Shown in pieces: positions 1-8,839 of a DNA stretch of 64,000 nucleotides. The stretch is taken from NCBI RefSeq assembly GCF_050271975.1, contig NZ_CP189850.1, positions 2,170,001 to 2,234,000 of the forward strand. Direction: 5' to 3'. Below the pieces are notes generated by a model. The model saw only the letters and a list, made by a program, of their open reading frames with translations, made no database searches and was not told the origin of the DNA. The position numbers and the translations under genes were made by a program. Numbering within the stretch: position 1 is the stretch's first letter; every line of letters starts with the position of its first letter. Source of the DNA: Litorimonas sp947503715. GTDB lineage: Bacteria > Pseudomonadota > Alphaproteobacteria > Caulobacterales > Maricaulaceae.

Positions 1-1467
1 TACACCGTCCGCCATATTGAGACCAATTTCAGGGCCATAAATACGGGAAAAGAGTTTGTCTGACGGTTCATCCGGGATGAATCCCTTTGCAAAAGGGATC
101 TTGGTGATCGTGACGCCGTCACTTGCGGTGAAAACGTCTTTTGCCGCCACTGCCCGTCCGGTCCCTAATGTATTAATTATGGTGACATCTGAACCAATTT
201 TACTGTCGATACTGGAGGCTTCGATATCGGCTTGCCTCGCAAGACCTGAGGCAATGGCAGTCTGCTGACGTCGCTCTTCGAAAGCCTCCAACCCATTGGC
301 CGCAAAACCCGTCGCAATTCCGGTCATTGCGACCATTGCGAATAGGCCTATGGCTAGTTTTCTAGAAATACTGTGCCCGATTTGTAGGGCCGGATAAATG
401 CTGAACAGGCCGAGTGTGAGCAACAAGACGGCAACGTATGTTGGGTCGACACCAGCTGCGAGAAGGACGGCACATATCACGACATCAAACGCAATGGGTA
501 CCGGTAGAAAGGTTCCAAGAATAGCAACCAGTCCGATGCCCAACACCCAAGCCAATCCACCTGTTGGGACCAAGGCGGCGAGCGCTTCCCATGGCAAGAG
601 AGTCACAACGATGGAGCCGAGTATGCCCGCCAAGATCATAAGTGGCACTGTAATTTTAAAGATATACCAAAGGTTTTCTCCGAAACCCCGAACATACCAA
701 ATAAACGCCCTCAACCAATTCGTGCGCGCCAGCGGGTCATGCCTGTCGTAAATTCGCGTGGAGGGATTGCTCTTCTCACCCAAGCTTGGCGTAGCATCCA
801 TAACATCGTCTATAACGCTTTCAGCGGGTGTAATCGATGGCCCAAGAAGTTTTACGGCGAGGGGTATGGCCAATATAATAAAGGCCAATGTAACCGAAAC
901 CTTTAGCGCCGCCAGCCAGAACGGAAATATGGCGAAGGTCATGCTCAACACGACCATGTTGAGGGATGGAGATGAAAGTAAAACGGCCAGCGATGTTTCC
1001 GTGCGCCCGCCGGACTTCTGAACGCCCATAGCGATAGGGACAGCGCAATTCACACAAACACCAAGCGGCGCGCCGATCGAAACACCCAACAGAGTATTTG
1101 CAAAACGGCCCTTAAATTGCTTTTGCACCAAAAGCTGTAAGAGTGTCATGATTGCGGCGGCGAATAAGATACCAAAGAACATACCCTGCTTGTTGGTATA
1201 GGCCCAGTTCAGCGCATTACCTGTGATTTTCCAGAGAACGGAGTCAGAGGATGAAACTTTAACAATCTGATCAAATGCTAATGCAGAGATATCGTTGTCG
1301 CCGCCCAGTGAGGCTTTCTCATCTAGGGCAGGATATCGAGAAGAGGTCCAGAAAGTGAGCACAATCGCGGCCACACCCAAAGCGCCGAAGACGAGCCGTT
1401 TATCCAAACCTTTGTCTGAACGGTTCTCACTGTAAGTCTCGAGTGCGCTGACGTCACTGGTAGTCAT
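1..1467 (-). CDS. Permease, DUF318/YraQ-ArsP-like (partial, C-terminus off the left edge)
   Basis: Open minus-strand frame of 489 codons from the ATG at 1467 to the window edge with no stop, so the C-terminus is missing. A purine-rich AAGGGG lies just upstream of the start. The protein has a membrane segment near residues 25-42 and then several more. A Gly/Cys/Pro segment around residues 125-140 reads GVCVNCAVPIAMG and is followed by SSPSLNMVVLSM; this resembles the Cys-containing half-repeat of the YraQ/ArsP-like permease family. A second membrane bundle lies near residues 240-370. The last ~110 visible residues are soluble and end in a Gly/Asp-rich stretch (GLNMADG), which could be the start of an FG-GAP/VCBS-like extracellular domain. 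The substrate is unknown. Membrane permease is well supported; the C-terminal fusion is a guess. Confidence 0.75.
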   Translation of the reverse strand, partial: MTTSDVSALETYSENRSDKGLDKRLVFGALGVAAIVLTFWTSSRYPALDEKASLGGDNDISALAFDQIVKVSSSDSVLWKITGNALNWAYTNKQGMFFGILFAAAIMTLLQLLVQKQFKGRFANTLLGVSIGAPLGVCVNCAVPIAMGVQKSGGRTETSLAVLLSSPSLNMVVLSMTFAIFPFWLAALKVSVTLAFIILAIPLAVKLLGPSITPAESVIDDVMDATPSLGEKSNPSTRIYDRHDPLARTNWLRAFIWYVRGFGENLWYIFKITVPLMILAGILGSIVVTLLPWEALAALVPTGGLAWVLGIGLVAILGTFLPVPIAFDVVICAVLLAAGVDPTYVAVLLLTLGLFSIYPALQIGHSISRKLAIGLFAMVAMTGIATGFAANGLEAFEERRQQTAIASGLARQADIEASSIDSKIGSDVTIINTLGTGRAVAAKDVFTASDGVTITKIPFAKGFIPDEPSDKLFSRIYGPEIGLNMADGV

Positions 1468-1577
1468 GTAAACAAGGCCCCTTATCTCCCTTCGGCTCTA
1501 ACGCTCCACATATATCCTGTCCAGCCTGTCGGCTGACTCCCTTGCGATAATGTGATCTTTGGCATAGCCCCATTCTC

Positions 1578-2642
1578 ATGATTAATATTTTGATGCTCTC
1601 GGGGCCGGCATTAGGGCATGTGGCGCGGCTCAGTCTGGCTGCAGAAGCACTCCTTAAAACCTCTGATATTAAAGTTGATTTTGTTGTTCCAGGTTTTTGC
1701 CAACACTTAACGCTTCCGGAGTCAGCAGGTTGTCGCGTTCAAACAATCCGAATCGAAGATGAGAGTCGAAAATTTCCGGCTCTGGCATATGCAGAACAGG
1801 TTGAGAGATTATTCGATACACTTAATCCCGATATCATCGTTCAGGATTGCAGCCCGTTGCGCTGGCTACCCGCGACTCGCTTTCCCGAGTGTCCGAGGGT
1901 GGTGATAACAAATGCATTTCTGATCGGTCCGCCCGAGTTTGAAACACATCAAGTCTCTGACTTTGCGGCACGCAAAACCCAACTCAATAAGATGCGAGCG
2001 GAGAGGGGGCTTTATTCGCTAAATAGCGCCTACGATCTCTATTTGGGGACGAAGACTTTGTTGTCGGACCCGACGCCTCTCGTGGAAAGCCTTTCGCCTT
2101 GGCCGACAGACATAGAAAATTGTGGTCCGCTCTGTCTGGAGCAAGGAGCGGATTTGCCTGAGACTATACAGGACCTTTCAGACATCGCTTTATTTTCTAT
2201 GGGCTCAACAGGTGGCTTAGAATCCTATCAAGCCATTGCAGGGACACTGCAAGCCTCACCCGATTTCGGCGCAACGGTCTATGTTGGCAGTCGTGCCGAA
2301 GAAGCTAAGGCGACCGGGTGTTATGACTTTTGCTTTGACTGGTTGCCGCTCTCGTCAGTTCTAAAAAAAGCGCGCGTGGTCATTACACATGGCGGCACCG
2401 GATCAACATATCTCGCGCTTTCAAACGGGGTCCCTGTTCTCATTTCGCCAAAACATAAAAACCATGCTGTGTTGGCGCAATGCCTTTCAGATTTAGGAGT
2501 TGGCGCGCGACTGGAAGATCAATCGAGCTTAGACCAGTTGCCGGATATGAAAGCCACTTTGAGGAGCTATGGCACTGCATTCGATCATAAGGACGCCCCG
2601 ATGAAACATGCGAAAGCGATTTTAGAGGCCCTATCATGCTAG
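1578..2642 (+). CDS. Glycosyltransferase, GT-B fold (GT1/GT28-like)
   Basis: 354 residues. The N-terminus has the nucleotide-sugar transferase pattern of a short beta strand followed by a glycine turn (LSGPALGHVARL, residues 7-18). The C-terminal donor-binding half contains VVITHGGTGSTYLAL near residues 265-280, the His-Gly-Gly signature of UDP-sugar and MurG-type transferases. A region with a conserved Pro (GVPVLISP) follows, where the enzyme would contact the sugar nucleotide. Its end overlaps the sulfotransferase start by 7 nt, so the two products probably act on one substrate, for example a cell-surface glycolipid or polysaccharide. Donor and acceptor cannot be read from the sequence. Confidence 0.8.
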   Translation: MINILMLSGPALGHVARLSLAAEALLKTSDIKVDFVVPGFCQHLTLPESAGCRVQTIRIEDESRKFPALAYAEQVERLFDTLNPDIIVQDCSPLRWLPATRFPECPRVVITNAFLIGPPEFETHQVSDFAARKTQLNKMRAERGLYSLNSAYDLYLGTKTLLSDPTPLVESLSPWPTDIENCGPLCLEQGADLPETIQDLSDIALFSMGSTGGLESYQAIAGTLQASPDFGATVYVGSRAEEAKATGCYDFCFDWLPLSSVLKKARVVITHGGTGSTYLALSNGVPVLISPKHKNHAVLAQCLSDLGVGARLEDQSSLDQLPDMKATLRSYGTAFDHKDAPMKHAKAILEALSC

Positions 2643-4312
2643 AAGGCATTAAATCCCTCATCGTGATCGTCGGCTGTCAACGTAGTGGCACGACGCTGTG
2701 TGGTCAGATACTCGGCGCGCATCCAAACTGCATTTTGTTAGACGAGCCTGATGGATTATACCCGTGGTTTGACAAGACAGATGACGGAAAGCTGGACGAA
2801 GGTCATGCGCTCAAAAAGCTGCTAAATAGAGCCGACCAGAAATATAAACCGGATTTTAAACGTAAGAGCGGCTCAGGCATGGAGGCGGTTTTTAAACCGA
2901 GCGTGCATCATCTCGTTCTGAAGGCACCAAACCTGACTTACGCCGCAGAGCAACTGGCTAATTTGGATTTGCCCGTCTCCATCATTTACCCTGTGCGGGA
3001 CCCCAGAGCCGTAGTCGCGTCAATGCAAGGGTTGGATTTTATTGTTGAGATGGAGCGTCGGCAGGTGGACTGGGCGCAACGTTTTCCAAAGGTTGCCGAG
3101 GCGAACGAACCACTTTTGCAGCGTATGAACTCTGAAACTGAACAACACACTAGATTGGCTTTGGTCTGGAAGCTGAAAACGGGATTATTGGATAGCTTTC
3201 ACAGAGCCGGATTAAATCCGATGGTTTTTCGTTACGAGGATTTCGTCACAGAACCGGAGACATATCGAAAATCCATGTTCGCGCATTGTGGACTGAGTTT
3301 CCATGCGTCGGACCCAATTCATCCAGAGGTTTTTCAGGGAAGAGGACCGGGCTTGACCGAACGCGGACGGCCCGTCGACGCCGTGTCACTGAACAAGTGG
3401 AAAGATCGTCTGAGCGAGGAGCAAGCTTTAGACATTTTGCGTGAGGCGGGGAGCCTTGCAGAAAAATATGACTATCATGTCGATGATGTTTTTGAAGACA
3501 CAGAAGCGTTTCAAATCAAAAGTTTTAATGCTCCTATCGTCCTTCTGGGCAGAGGGGGCAGTGGAACAAGATTACTGTCTGAAATCGCACAGTCTCAAGA
3601 TGTCTTCCTTGGCAATCGCCTCAATCAATCCGGTGACTCTGTGGAATGGGTCGATACAATTTATGAAATTGGCGCGCGTCGTACGCTCCCGAGCCGCGGT
3701 CATGCTATGGAAACATCCAAAGCTGTAGATCTGTTACGAGGCAAAGCCAAGACGATCTTGAAACAGGCTGAAATCAAAAAAGGGCAAAGCTGGGGCTGGA
3801 AACTACCGGAAACGATGTTGATTACGCCGGACGTTATCGAAGCTTTTCCAGACGCGAAGTTTATTCACTTGGTCCGACATCCCGTGACCAGCAGTTTGCG
3901 CCGTACACATATGACGTCCCGTCCGGACAATCCCATCGGACTGTCCGTCCTAACAGCCGCTTATCGTGATGCTGGGCTGGATGTTGGACGGATTAAGACC
4001 GACCCGGAATATCTCAGAAATGCTTATACGTGGCTTTATCAGGTAAAGTCTGTTCACCAATATGCGGAAAGTTTCTTGACCTCTGATAGGTACAAACTCG
4101 TGAAATATGAAGATGTACTCTCGGATCCCCTAAAGGCGACGCATTCAGTTGGGAGATTTATTCGGGCTGATGTTACCCCACACACTTTGCCAATGATTGA
4201 GAATAATCGTGCGGCCTATCACAACCATAATGACCCGCGAGTCGAAGAAGCTTGGTCAATTTGCGGAGCCTTTGCTACGACCTTAGGTTACACAGAAAGC
4301 TTTAACATTTAA
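2636..4312 (+). CDS. Tandem (two-domain) sulfotransferase family protein
   Basis: 558 residues, about twice the length of a single sulfotransferase. The first domain carries the 5'-phosphosulfate-binding P-loop GCQRSGTT at residues 13-20 and a 3'-phosphate-binding segment VRDPRAVVASM near residue 120. A second P-loop, GRGGSGT, occurs near residue 304, and a second 3'-phosphate-binding-like segment, LVRHPVTSSLRR, near residue 411. This suggests two PAPS-dependent sulfotransferase-like domains in one chain. The second loop has Gly-Gly in place of Gln-Arg, so it may differ in donor use. The gene is translationally coupled to the upstream glycosyltransferase, which points to sulfation of a glycan or glycolipid. 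The family is well supported; the substrate is unknown. Confidence 0.8.
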   Translation: MLEGIKSLIVIVGCQRSGTTLCGQILGAHPNCILLDEPDGLYPWFDKTDDGKLDEGHALKKLLNRADQKYKPDFKRKSGSGMEAVFKPSVHHLVLKAPNLTYAAEQLANLDLPVSIIYPVRDPRAVVASMQGLDFIVEMERRQVDWAQRFPKVAEANEPLLQRMNSETEQHTRLALVWKLKTGLLDSFHRAGLNPMVFRYEDFVTEPETYRKSMFAHCGLSFHASDPIHPEVFQGRGPGLTERGRPVDAVSLNKWKDRLSEEQALDILREAGSLAEKYDYHVDDVFEDTEAFQIKSFNAPIVLLGRGGSGTRLLSEIAQSQDVFLGNRLNQSGDSVEWVDTIYEIGARRTLPSRGHAMETSKAVDLLRGKAKTILKQAEIKKGQSWGWKLPETMLITPDVIEAFPDAKFIHLVRHPVTSSLRRTHMTSRPDNPIGLSVLTAAYRDAGLDVGRIKTDPEYLRNAYTWLYQVKSVHQYAESFLTSDRYKLVKYEDVLSDPLKATHSVGRFIRADVTPHTLPMIENNRAAYHNHNDPRVEEAWSICGAFATTLGYTESFNI

Positions 4313-4412
4313 TTCCAGATTATATTTCTTGGTCATTTTTTAAAACGTCCTTGCCGAAGTGTGTCTTGATGGTTAACCCTAAGGCATCGAAAAACGAAAC
4401 GGGGCTTTCAAA

Positions 4413-5030
4413 ATGAAAATCAAACACCTTCTTCTTTCTGCATCCATGGTGGCTGCGACAACATCAATCTCAACAACTGCGAGTGCCGGGACGGACGCAT
4501 TTATCGCTGAAACGATGACGTTTGGCGGAAACTTCTGCCCTCGTAACTGGGCGGCCATGGACGGACAGTTATTGGCAATTAGTCAGAATAGCGCGTTATT
4601 CTCTTTAATTGGGACAACGTTTGGGGGTGACGGACGGACAACATTTGGACTACCAGACACACGTGGCCGCGCCATGATAGGTGAAGGTACGGGCGCGGGC
4701 CTACCGAACGTACGATGGGGTGAGAGAGGCGGGTCAACGTCCTTTACACTCACACAAGGTCAGATGCCTGTTCATACACATACGAATCGTACGGGTGTCC
4801 TAACCACACGCGCAATGGCAACAAGTACATCTCCGCAAGGTAATGTTTTTGCGAATGCGGCTGAAAATACTTATGCGGCGGGACCTGCACGTGGCAACTT
4901 TATGGATGAATCGACCCTTCGCGTTGACATTAATAATGCGGGCGGCAGTCAATCCGTGTCCAAGCGTTCGCCATATCTTGGTATGACACAGTGTATAGCT
5001 CTGTTCGGGATTTTCCCGTCGCGTAACTGA
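4413..5030 (+). CDS. Secreted phage tail collar-domain protein, copy 1
   Basis: 205 residues with a Sec signal peptide (charged MKIKH, hydrophobic core, Ala-rich cleavage region near residue 25). The mature part follows the tail-collar/MdpB-like consensus: DGQLLAISQNSALFSLIGT, then FGGDGRTTFGLPDTRGR, and the typical C-terminal end GIFPSRN. One Cys sits in NFCPR near residue 43 and another near the end (QCIALFG). Both are shared with the downstream paralogue, so a disulfide is possible. There are no phage genes nearby, and the signal peptide argues for an exported bacterial protein rather than a prophage remnant. The function of secreted collar proteins is not established. Confidence 0.85.
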   Translation: MKIKHLLLSASMVAATTSISTTASAGTDAFIAETMTFGGNFCPRNWAAMDGQLLAISQNSALFSLIGTTFGGDGRTTFGLPDTRGRAMIGEGTGAGLPNVRWGERGGSTSFTLTQGQMPVHTHTNRTGVLTTRAMATSTSPQGNVFANAAENTYAAGPARGNFMDESTLRVDINNAGGSQSVSKRSPYLGMTQCIALFGIFPSRN

Positions 5031-5062
5031 TACCTTCCTTATATTGAAGCGTTTCTGGAAAG

Positions 5063-5092
5063 CCCGTCGCGTAAATGCGGCGGGTTTTTTTT
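5063..5092 (+). terminator. Intrinsic terminator after collar copy 1
   Basis: Eight-pair GC-rich stem (CCCGTCGC with GCGGCGGG, one G-T pair), a 6-nt loop, and eight T residues immediately after the stem. It lies 33 nt past the stop codon, so the two collar paralogues are probably separate transcription units. Confidence 0.9.
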
Positions 5093-5200
5093 GTTAAGAT
5101 ATCCACTCTAATTTTTCTTTGTAATTACAATAATTTGAGTAAGATTTGACACACTGGAAGAATTGTTGATGTTAGGGGTCTAACTAAAATGGGGCTTATT

Positions 5201-5806
5201 ATGAAAATCAAAAACCTTTTGCTGTCGGCTGCGTTCGTTTCGGGCACAGCCGCAATGTCTGTACCTGCCTATGCGGGTACTGACGTTTTTATGGGCGAAG
5301 TGCAGGCGGTTGGCTTTAACTTCTGTCCACGCGGATATGCAGGAACAGACGGGCAATTACTCGCAATTGCGCAAAATAGTGCGTTATTCTCGCTATTGGG
5401 CACGATGTATGGCGGTGATGGCCGCACAACTTTCGGCCTGCCCGATCTTAAAGGACGTGTCGCTATGGGCAGTGGTAACGGGGCGGGGCTTACGCCGCGG
5501 ACGCAAGGTGCGAAAGGTGGCGCTGAAACAACGACGATGACGGTCGCTCAAATGCCAAATCACACGCATCGCGCTGGACTGCGAACGAAGAATGCCCCTG
5601 CGACTCTTAAAGACCCAACAGCCGCCGTTTTTGCGGACACCGCTTTGGATATTTATTCAACAGGTCCAGCCAATGGTAACTTCATGGCAGAAAGCACACT
5701 CCAGATTAATCCTGAGGGTGGGGGACAAGCGCAAACAAACGTCCAGCCATTCACCGTCCTGAAATACTGTATTGCGACACAAGGTATTTATCCATCGCGG
5801 AACTAA
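5201..5806 (+). CDS. Secreted phage tail collar-domain protein, copy 2
   Basis: Paralogue of the preceding gene with the same order of blocks. The signal peptide begins MKIKNLL and ends near AYAG; then DGQLLAIAQNSALFSLLGT, YGGDGRTTFGLPDLKGR and terminal GIYPSRN. The start at 5201 is preferred over an in-frame ATG at 5189, because it reproduces the MKIK start of copy 1. The Cys in NFCPR and the Cys near the C-terminus (YCIATQG) are conserved. The copies differ widely in the middle, around the His-Thr-His segment, so the duplication is not recent or is under diversifying selection. It has its own terminator. Confidence 0.85.
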   Translation: MKIKNLLLSAAFVSGTAAMSVPAYAGTDVFMGEVQAVGFNFCPRGYAGTDGQLLAIAQNSALFSLLGTMYGGDGRTTFGLPDLKGRVAMGSGNGAGLTPRTQGAKGGAETTTMTVAQMPNHTHRAGLRTKNAPATLKDPTAAVFADTALDIYSTGPANGNFMAESTLQINPEGGGQAQTNVQPFTVLKYCIATQGIYPSRN

Positions 5807-5830
5807 ACCTCCTGCAGTTTTTAAGAGATG

Positions 5831-5857
5831 AAAGGAGCCTCAAGGCTCCTTTTTTTT
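5831..5857 (+). terminator. Intrinsic terminator after collar copy 2
   Basis: Nine-pair stem AAAGGAGCC with GGCTCCTTT around a TCAA loop, continued by a T tract. It lies 24 nt after the stop codon. Confidence 0.92.
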
Positions 5858-6460
5858 ATGTTCAAGGGGAGATGGGAAATAGAAGACTTGACGGTAACTC
5901 AATTGGCCAAAAAGAGCGTGACGGGACGTGGAAATAACAAAGCTGAGTGAGATCAGCGACCTTATGCCTGTAATTCAAACAATACCCCATCCTGATCAGG
6001 ATCCGGGCACGTCGGACTTGCGTAGAAGGTGAAAACCTTTCAGCAAAACAGTTATTTACAGAACCTCGTTCAATCATTTTTTTACGTTGTAACAGATCTG
6101 CACGGCGGAAACCTCGTTCTCGGTGGTGATGGACGTTGTTACAATGATGTGGGGCCATTCAAATCATCTTTTCTATGGCGGCGGCGAATGGTGTGAGAAA
6201 ATGCATTTTCGGGCAGGGCTTTTGGATTTGGACACGCAAGAGCCCTGGCGCATATCGTCCAAGTCGCAAAATGAGTGTCCGGTGTTGAGACTATCACAGG
6301 AAGATCAGAACCGAACCCGATCACATGAGCTATAACGATAAGAGAAGGTGATACGAGACCTAGTATAATTTAAAGCACCAGACACAAGCTTTGATGCAAA
6401 TCGCATAATGATTATTATGAGAAATATATCGTGGTCGTCTATAAGGAGGTCAACATATCC
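5858..6460. other. Gene-poor gap upstream of kdsD
   Basis: About 600 nt without a convincing coding region: the short open frames here have no family resemblance and no ribosome-binding sites. Visible structure is a 14-bp perfect palindrome, ATCCTGATCAGGAT, at 5989-6002, and a TATAAT hexamer at 6364-6369 without a good -35 box. A strong AAGGAGG at 6443-6449 belongs to the kdsD start. The gap may hold the promoter of the Kdo operon. Confidence 0.5.
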
Positions 6461-7459
6461 GTGACATTTGTCTCTGACCCTTTATCAGAATGTTCAATGA
6501 CAACCGATAGTGATATCCTAGCTTATGGCCAGTCTGTTTTGGAAACAGAAATTAAGGGCCTCCGGCTGACTGCGGAAAGCCTTGATGAGACTTTCTCCAA
6601 AGCCGTCAGGCTTATTTTGGGCACACAAGGCCATGTCATCGTGATTGGTATGGGCAAATCCGGTCATATTAGCCGTAAGATTGCGGCGAGTTTTGCATCC
6701 ACAGGAACACCTGCTTTTTTTCTTCATCCTGCTGAGGCCGCGCATGGCGACCTCGGCATGATAACGCCCGACTCAACGCTATTGGCGCTCTCATTTTCCG
6801 GCGAAAGCGCTGAGGTGAACGGTGTGGTGGATTATGTATTGGATCTCAAAAACCCGGTTATTTCTATCACGGGATCGGCTGAGTCCACTCTTTCGTCAAA
6901 ATCTGATGTGGCCTTAGTTTTACCAATGATACCAGAGGCTTGTCCGAATAACCTCGCACCGACAACATCGACGACGGCCAGTTTGGCCTTGGGTGACGCC
7001 CTATGTGTAGCCGCAATGCGGGCCCGTGGGTTTTCCGCCGAGGATTTCGGCAAACGCCACCCTGCCGGAAAGCTGGGCTTTGGTTTGAAACGGGTCTCGC
7101 AATATCTGAGCGAGACGCCTTCTGACGTACCTCAGGTCGATAAAAAGGCCACAATGTCCGCCGTTATTTTAGAGATAACCAGCGGCGGCAAAGGGTGCGT
7201 CGCCGTGATGAACTCCGGGGTTCTATGCGGCATTATAACGGATGGTGATCTGCGCCGCGCCATGTCCTCGGATATTATGACGAAATCCGCGCAGGATATT
7301 ATGTCCGCCTCTCCTTTCACGCTGACCCCTGATATGCGGATAAAAGACGTGCTGACCGCCTTTACAGAGCGAAAAATCGGCAATGCGTTTGTTGTAGATA
7401 AGGATGAAGTTCTTGGACTTATAGATCTGAAATCATTGGTTTCTACAGGTTATGTCTAA
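6461..7459 (+). CDS. kdsD: Arabinose-5-phosphate isomerase (Kdo pathway)
   Basis: Interconverts ribulose-5-phosphate and arabinose-5-phosphate, the first step of Kdo synthesis for lipopolysaccharide. An N-terminal SIS domain contains VIGMGKSGHISRKIAASFASTG near residues 61-82 and EAAHGDLGMI. The family signature GKRHPAGKLG lies near residue 200, followed by two CBS domains (about 213-270 and 275-332). A GTG start at 6461 is chosen because AAGGAGG lies 11 nt upstream and the resulting 332 residues match the family length. An ATG at 6497 with no ribosome-binding site is the alternative. The stop overlaps kdsB by 8 nt. Confidence 0.92.
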   Translation: MTFVSDPLSECSMTTDSDILAYGQSVLETEIKGLRLTAESLDETFSKAVRLILGTQGHVIVIGMGKSGHISRKIAASFASTGTPAFFLHPAEAAHGDLGMITPDSTLLALSFSGESAEVNGVVDYVLDLKNPVISITGSAESTLSSKSDVALVLPMIPEACPNNLAPTTSTTASLALGDALCVAAMRARGFSAEDFGKRHPAGKLGFGLKRVSQYLSETPSDVPQVDKKATMSAVILEITSGGKGCVAVMNSGVLCGIITDGDLRRAMSSDIMTKSAQDIMSASPFTLTPDMRIKDVLTAFTERKIGNAFVVDKDEVLGLIDLKSLVSTGYV

Positions 7460-8255
7460 CCCGCTCATTGTCATACCCGCTCGTATGGGCTCTACACGAT
7501 TTCCAGGAAAGCCATTGGCGGAGATTGCGGGAATATCCATGCTGCGGAGAACCGTGGACGTTGCGCGTCAGGTGCAAAAGGCAGACTATGTCGTCGCGAC
7601 CGATAGCGTGGACATCCAGTCCCACTGCCAGTCATTTGAAATTCCCGTAGTCATGACATCACCGGATATTCAATCCGGCAGTGACCGCACCCTCGCCGCG
7701 CTAGACACCGTGAACTCAGATGCTGACATCGTGGTGAACCTGCAAGGTGATGCGCCGTTCACAAATCCCTGTCATGTTAAGGCCGTTATTAATGGCCTGT
7801 CCGAGTCAGATGCAGATATCGCAACGCCATATATTCAACTGGATTGGGCAGCACTCGACATATTGCGCAATTCAAAAAAAGAGACGCCTTTTTCCGGGAC
7901 AACTCTCATCGAAAATGGTGGTCGCGCAATTTGGTTTTCGAAGAATATCATACCGGCCATCAGGGATGAGCTTGCCATGAGGGAGGCCTCGCCCCTCTCC
8001 CCCGTCTGTCGTCATATCGGTCTCTATGCGTTCCGCCGCGATGCGCTCAAACGCTATACCACGCTACCCGTCAGCCCTTATGAAAAATTCGAGGGATTGG
8101 AACAATTGCGTGCGTTGGAAAACGGGATGTCCATTGCTGCCATCAAAGTCTTAGCCCCGCATATCTCTTCCCCCGGCATAGACACGCCGCAGGATTTAGT
8201 GCGCGCAGAAGAGCTCATCGCGGAGTTCGGCGACTCTTTCAAAGGTGCGCTGTAA
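7452..8255 (+). CDS. kdsB: 3-deoxy-manno-octulosonate cytidylyltransferase (CMP-Kdo synthetase)
   Basis: Activates Kdo with CTP to CMP-Kdo in the cytoplasm before transfer to lipid A. 267 residues, close to the usual ~250. The nucleotide-binding signature IPARMGSTRFPGKPL lies at residues 7-21, ATDS near 50, and NLQGDAPF near 97-104, the family block that binds the CTP/metal complex. It overlaps kdsD upstream by 8 nt and the histidine phosphatase downstream in a TAATG arrangement, so all three are probably one translationally coupled unit. Confidence 0.95.
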   Translation: MSNPLIVIPARMGSTRFPGKPLAEIAGISMLRRTVDVARQVQKADYVVATDSVDIQSHCQSFEIPVVMTSPDIQSGSDRTLAALDTVNSDADIVVNLQGDAPFTNPCHVKAVINGLSESDADIATPYIQLDWAALDILRNSKKETPFSGTTLIENGGRAIWFSKNIIPAIRDELAMREASPLSPVCRHIGLYAFRRDALKRYTTLPVSPYEKFEGLEQLRALENGMSIAAIKVLAPHISSPGIDTPQDLVRAEELIAEFGDSFKGAL

Positions 8256-8839
8256 TGGGTCGCGTGTTCGTCGTGCGGCACGGCAATACATTTGATAAGG
8301 GTGATATCATCCGACGCGTCGGGGGTAAAACCGACCTCCCCCTCTCGCGTTCGGGCATAGAACAAGCAAAGCGATTAAAAACGCATTTTGAAACAGTGCA
8401 GTTTAATGCCGCCTTTTCATCTGATCTAAAACGGACACGCCAAACGGTGGAGGCTATTCTCGGCGGGCAAAGCTACGAAATCGCCGAGATGTTGACCGAG
8501 ATCGATTATGGCCCTGATGAAGGGAAACCAGAGGATGAGGTTATCAACCGGCTTGGGCAGCAGGCATTGCGCGACTGGGATAGACACGCGGTCCCACCGG
8601 AAGGCTGGCATATTGACCCTCAAGCCCTGCGCAAGGACTGGGTCGCGTTTCTGGCTAGCTGTTCCCGATCGACGGATACACTTGTTGTCACGTCGAATGG
8701 CGTTGCGCGCTTCCTGTTGGATGTTGTCGAGCGCAATGGGTCTGAAGATCGCAAATTGCGGACGGGATCTTACGGGATCATAAATCTGTCAGACCGTGGC
8801 CCGAAATTAGAAGGCTGGAATATCAGGCCTGAAGATTAA
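8255..8839 (+). CDS. Histidine phosphatase family protein
   Basis: 194 residues of the phosphoglycerate-mutase-like superfamily. The phospho-accepting His is in VVRHGNT (residues 6-12), followed by LSRSGIEQAKRL and the SSDLKRTRQTVE block of the two-histidine active site. It starts on the last base of the kdsB stop (TAATG). The Kdo pathway needs a Kdo-8-phosphate phosphatase, normally the unrelated HAD enzyme KdsC, and no kdsC is in this operon. A substitute role is therefore an attractive guess, but family members act on many substrates. The 3' end overlaps the convergent MBL hydrolase by 17 nt. Confidence 0.85.
   Translation: MGRVFVVRHGNTFDKGDIIRRVGGKTDLPLSRSGIEQAKRLKTHFETVQFNAAFSSDLKRTRQTVEAILGGQSYEIAEMLTEIDYGPDEGKPEDEVINRLGQQALRDWDRHAVPPEGWHIDPQALRKDWVAFLASCSRSTDTLVVTSNGVARFLLDVVERNGSEDRKLRTGSYGIINLSDRGPKLEGWNIRPED

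Noticed and set aside
4413..5806. Prophage remnant because of tail-collar domains
   Set aside because: Both proteins have signal peptides and own terminators, and no other phage gene, integrase or attachment site is nearby.
5862..6158. Minus-strand open frame of 98 codons before kdsD
   Set aside because: No recognisable motif, no ribosome-binding site, atypical composition.
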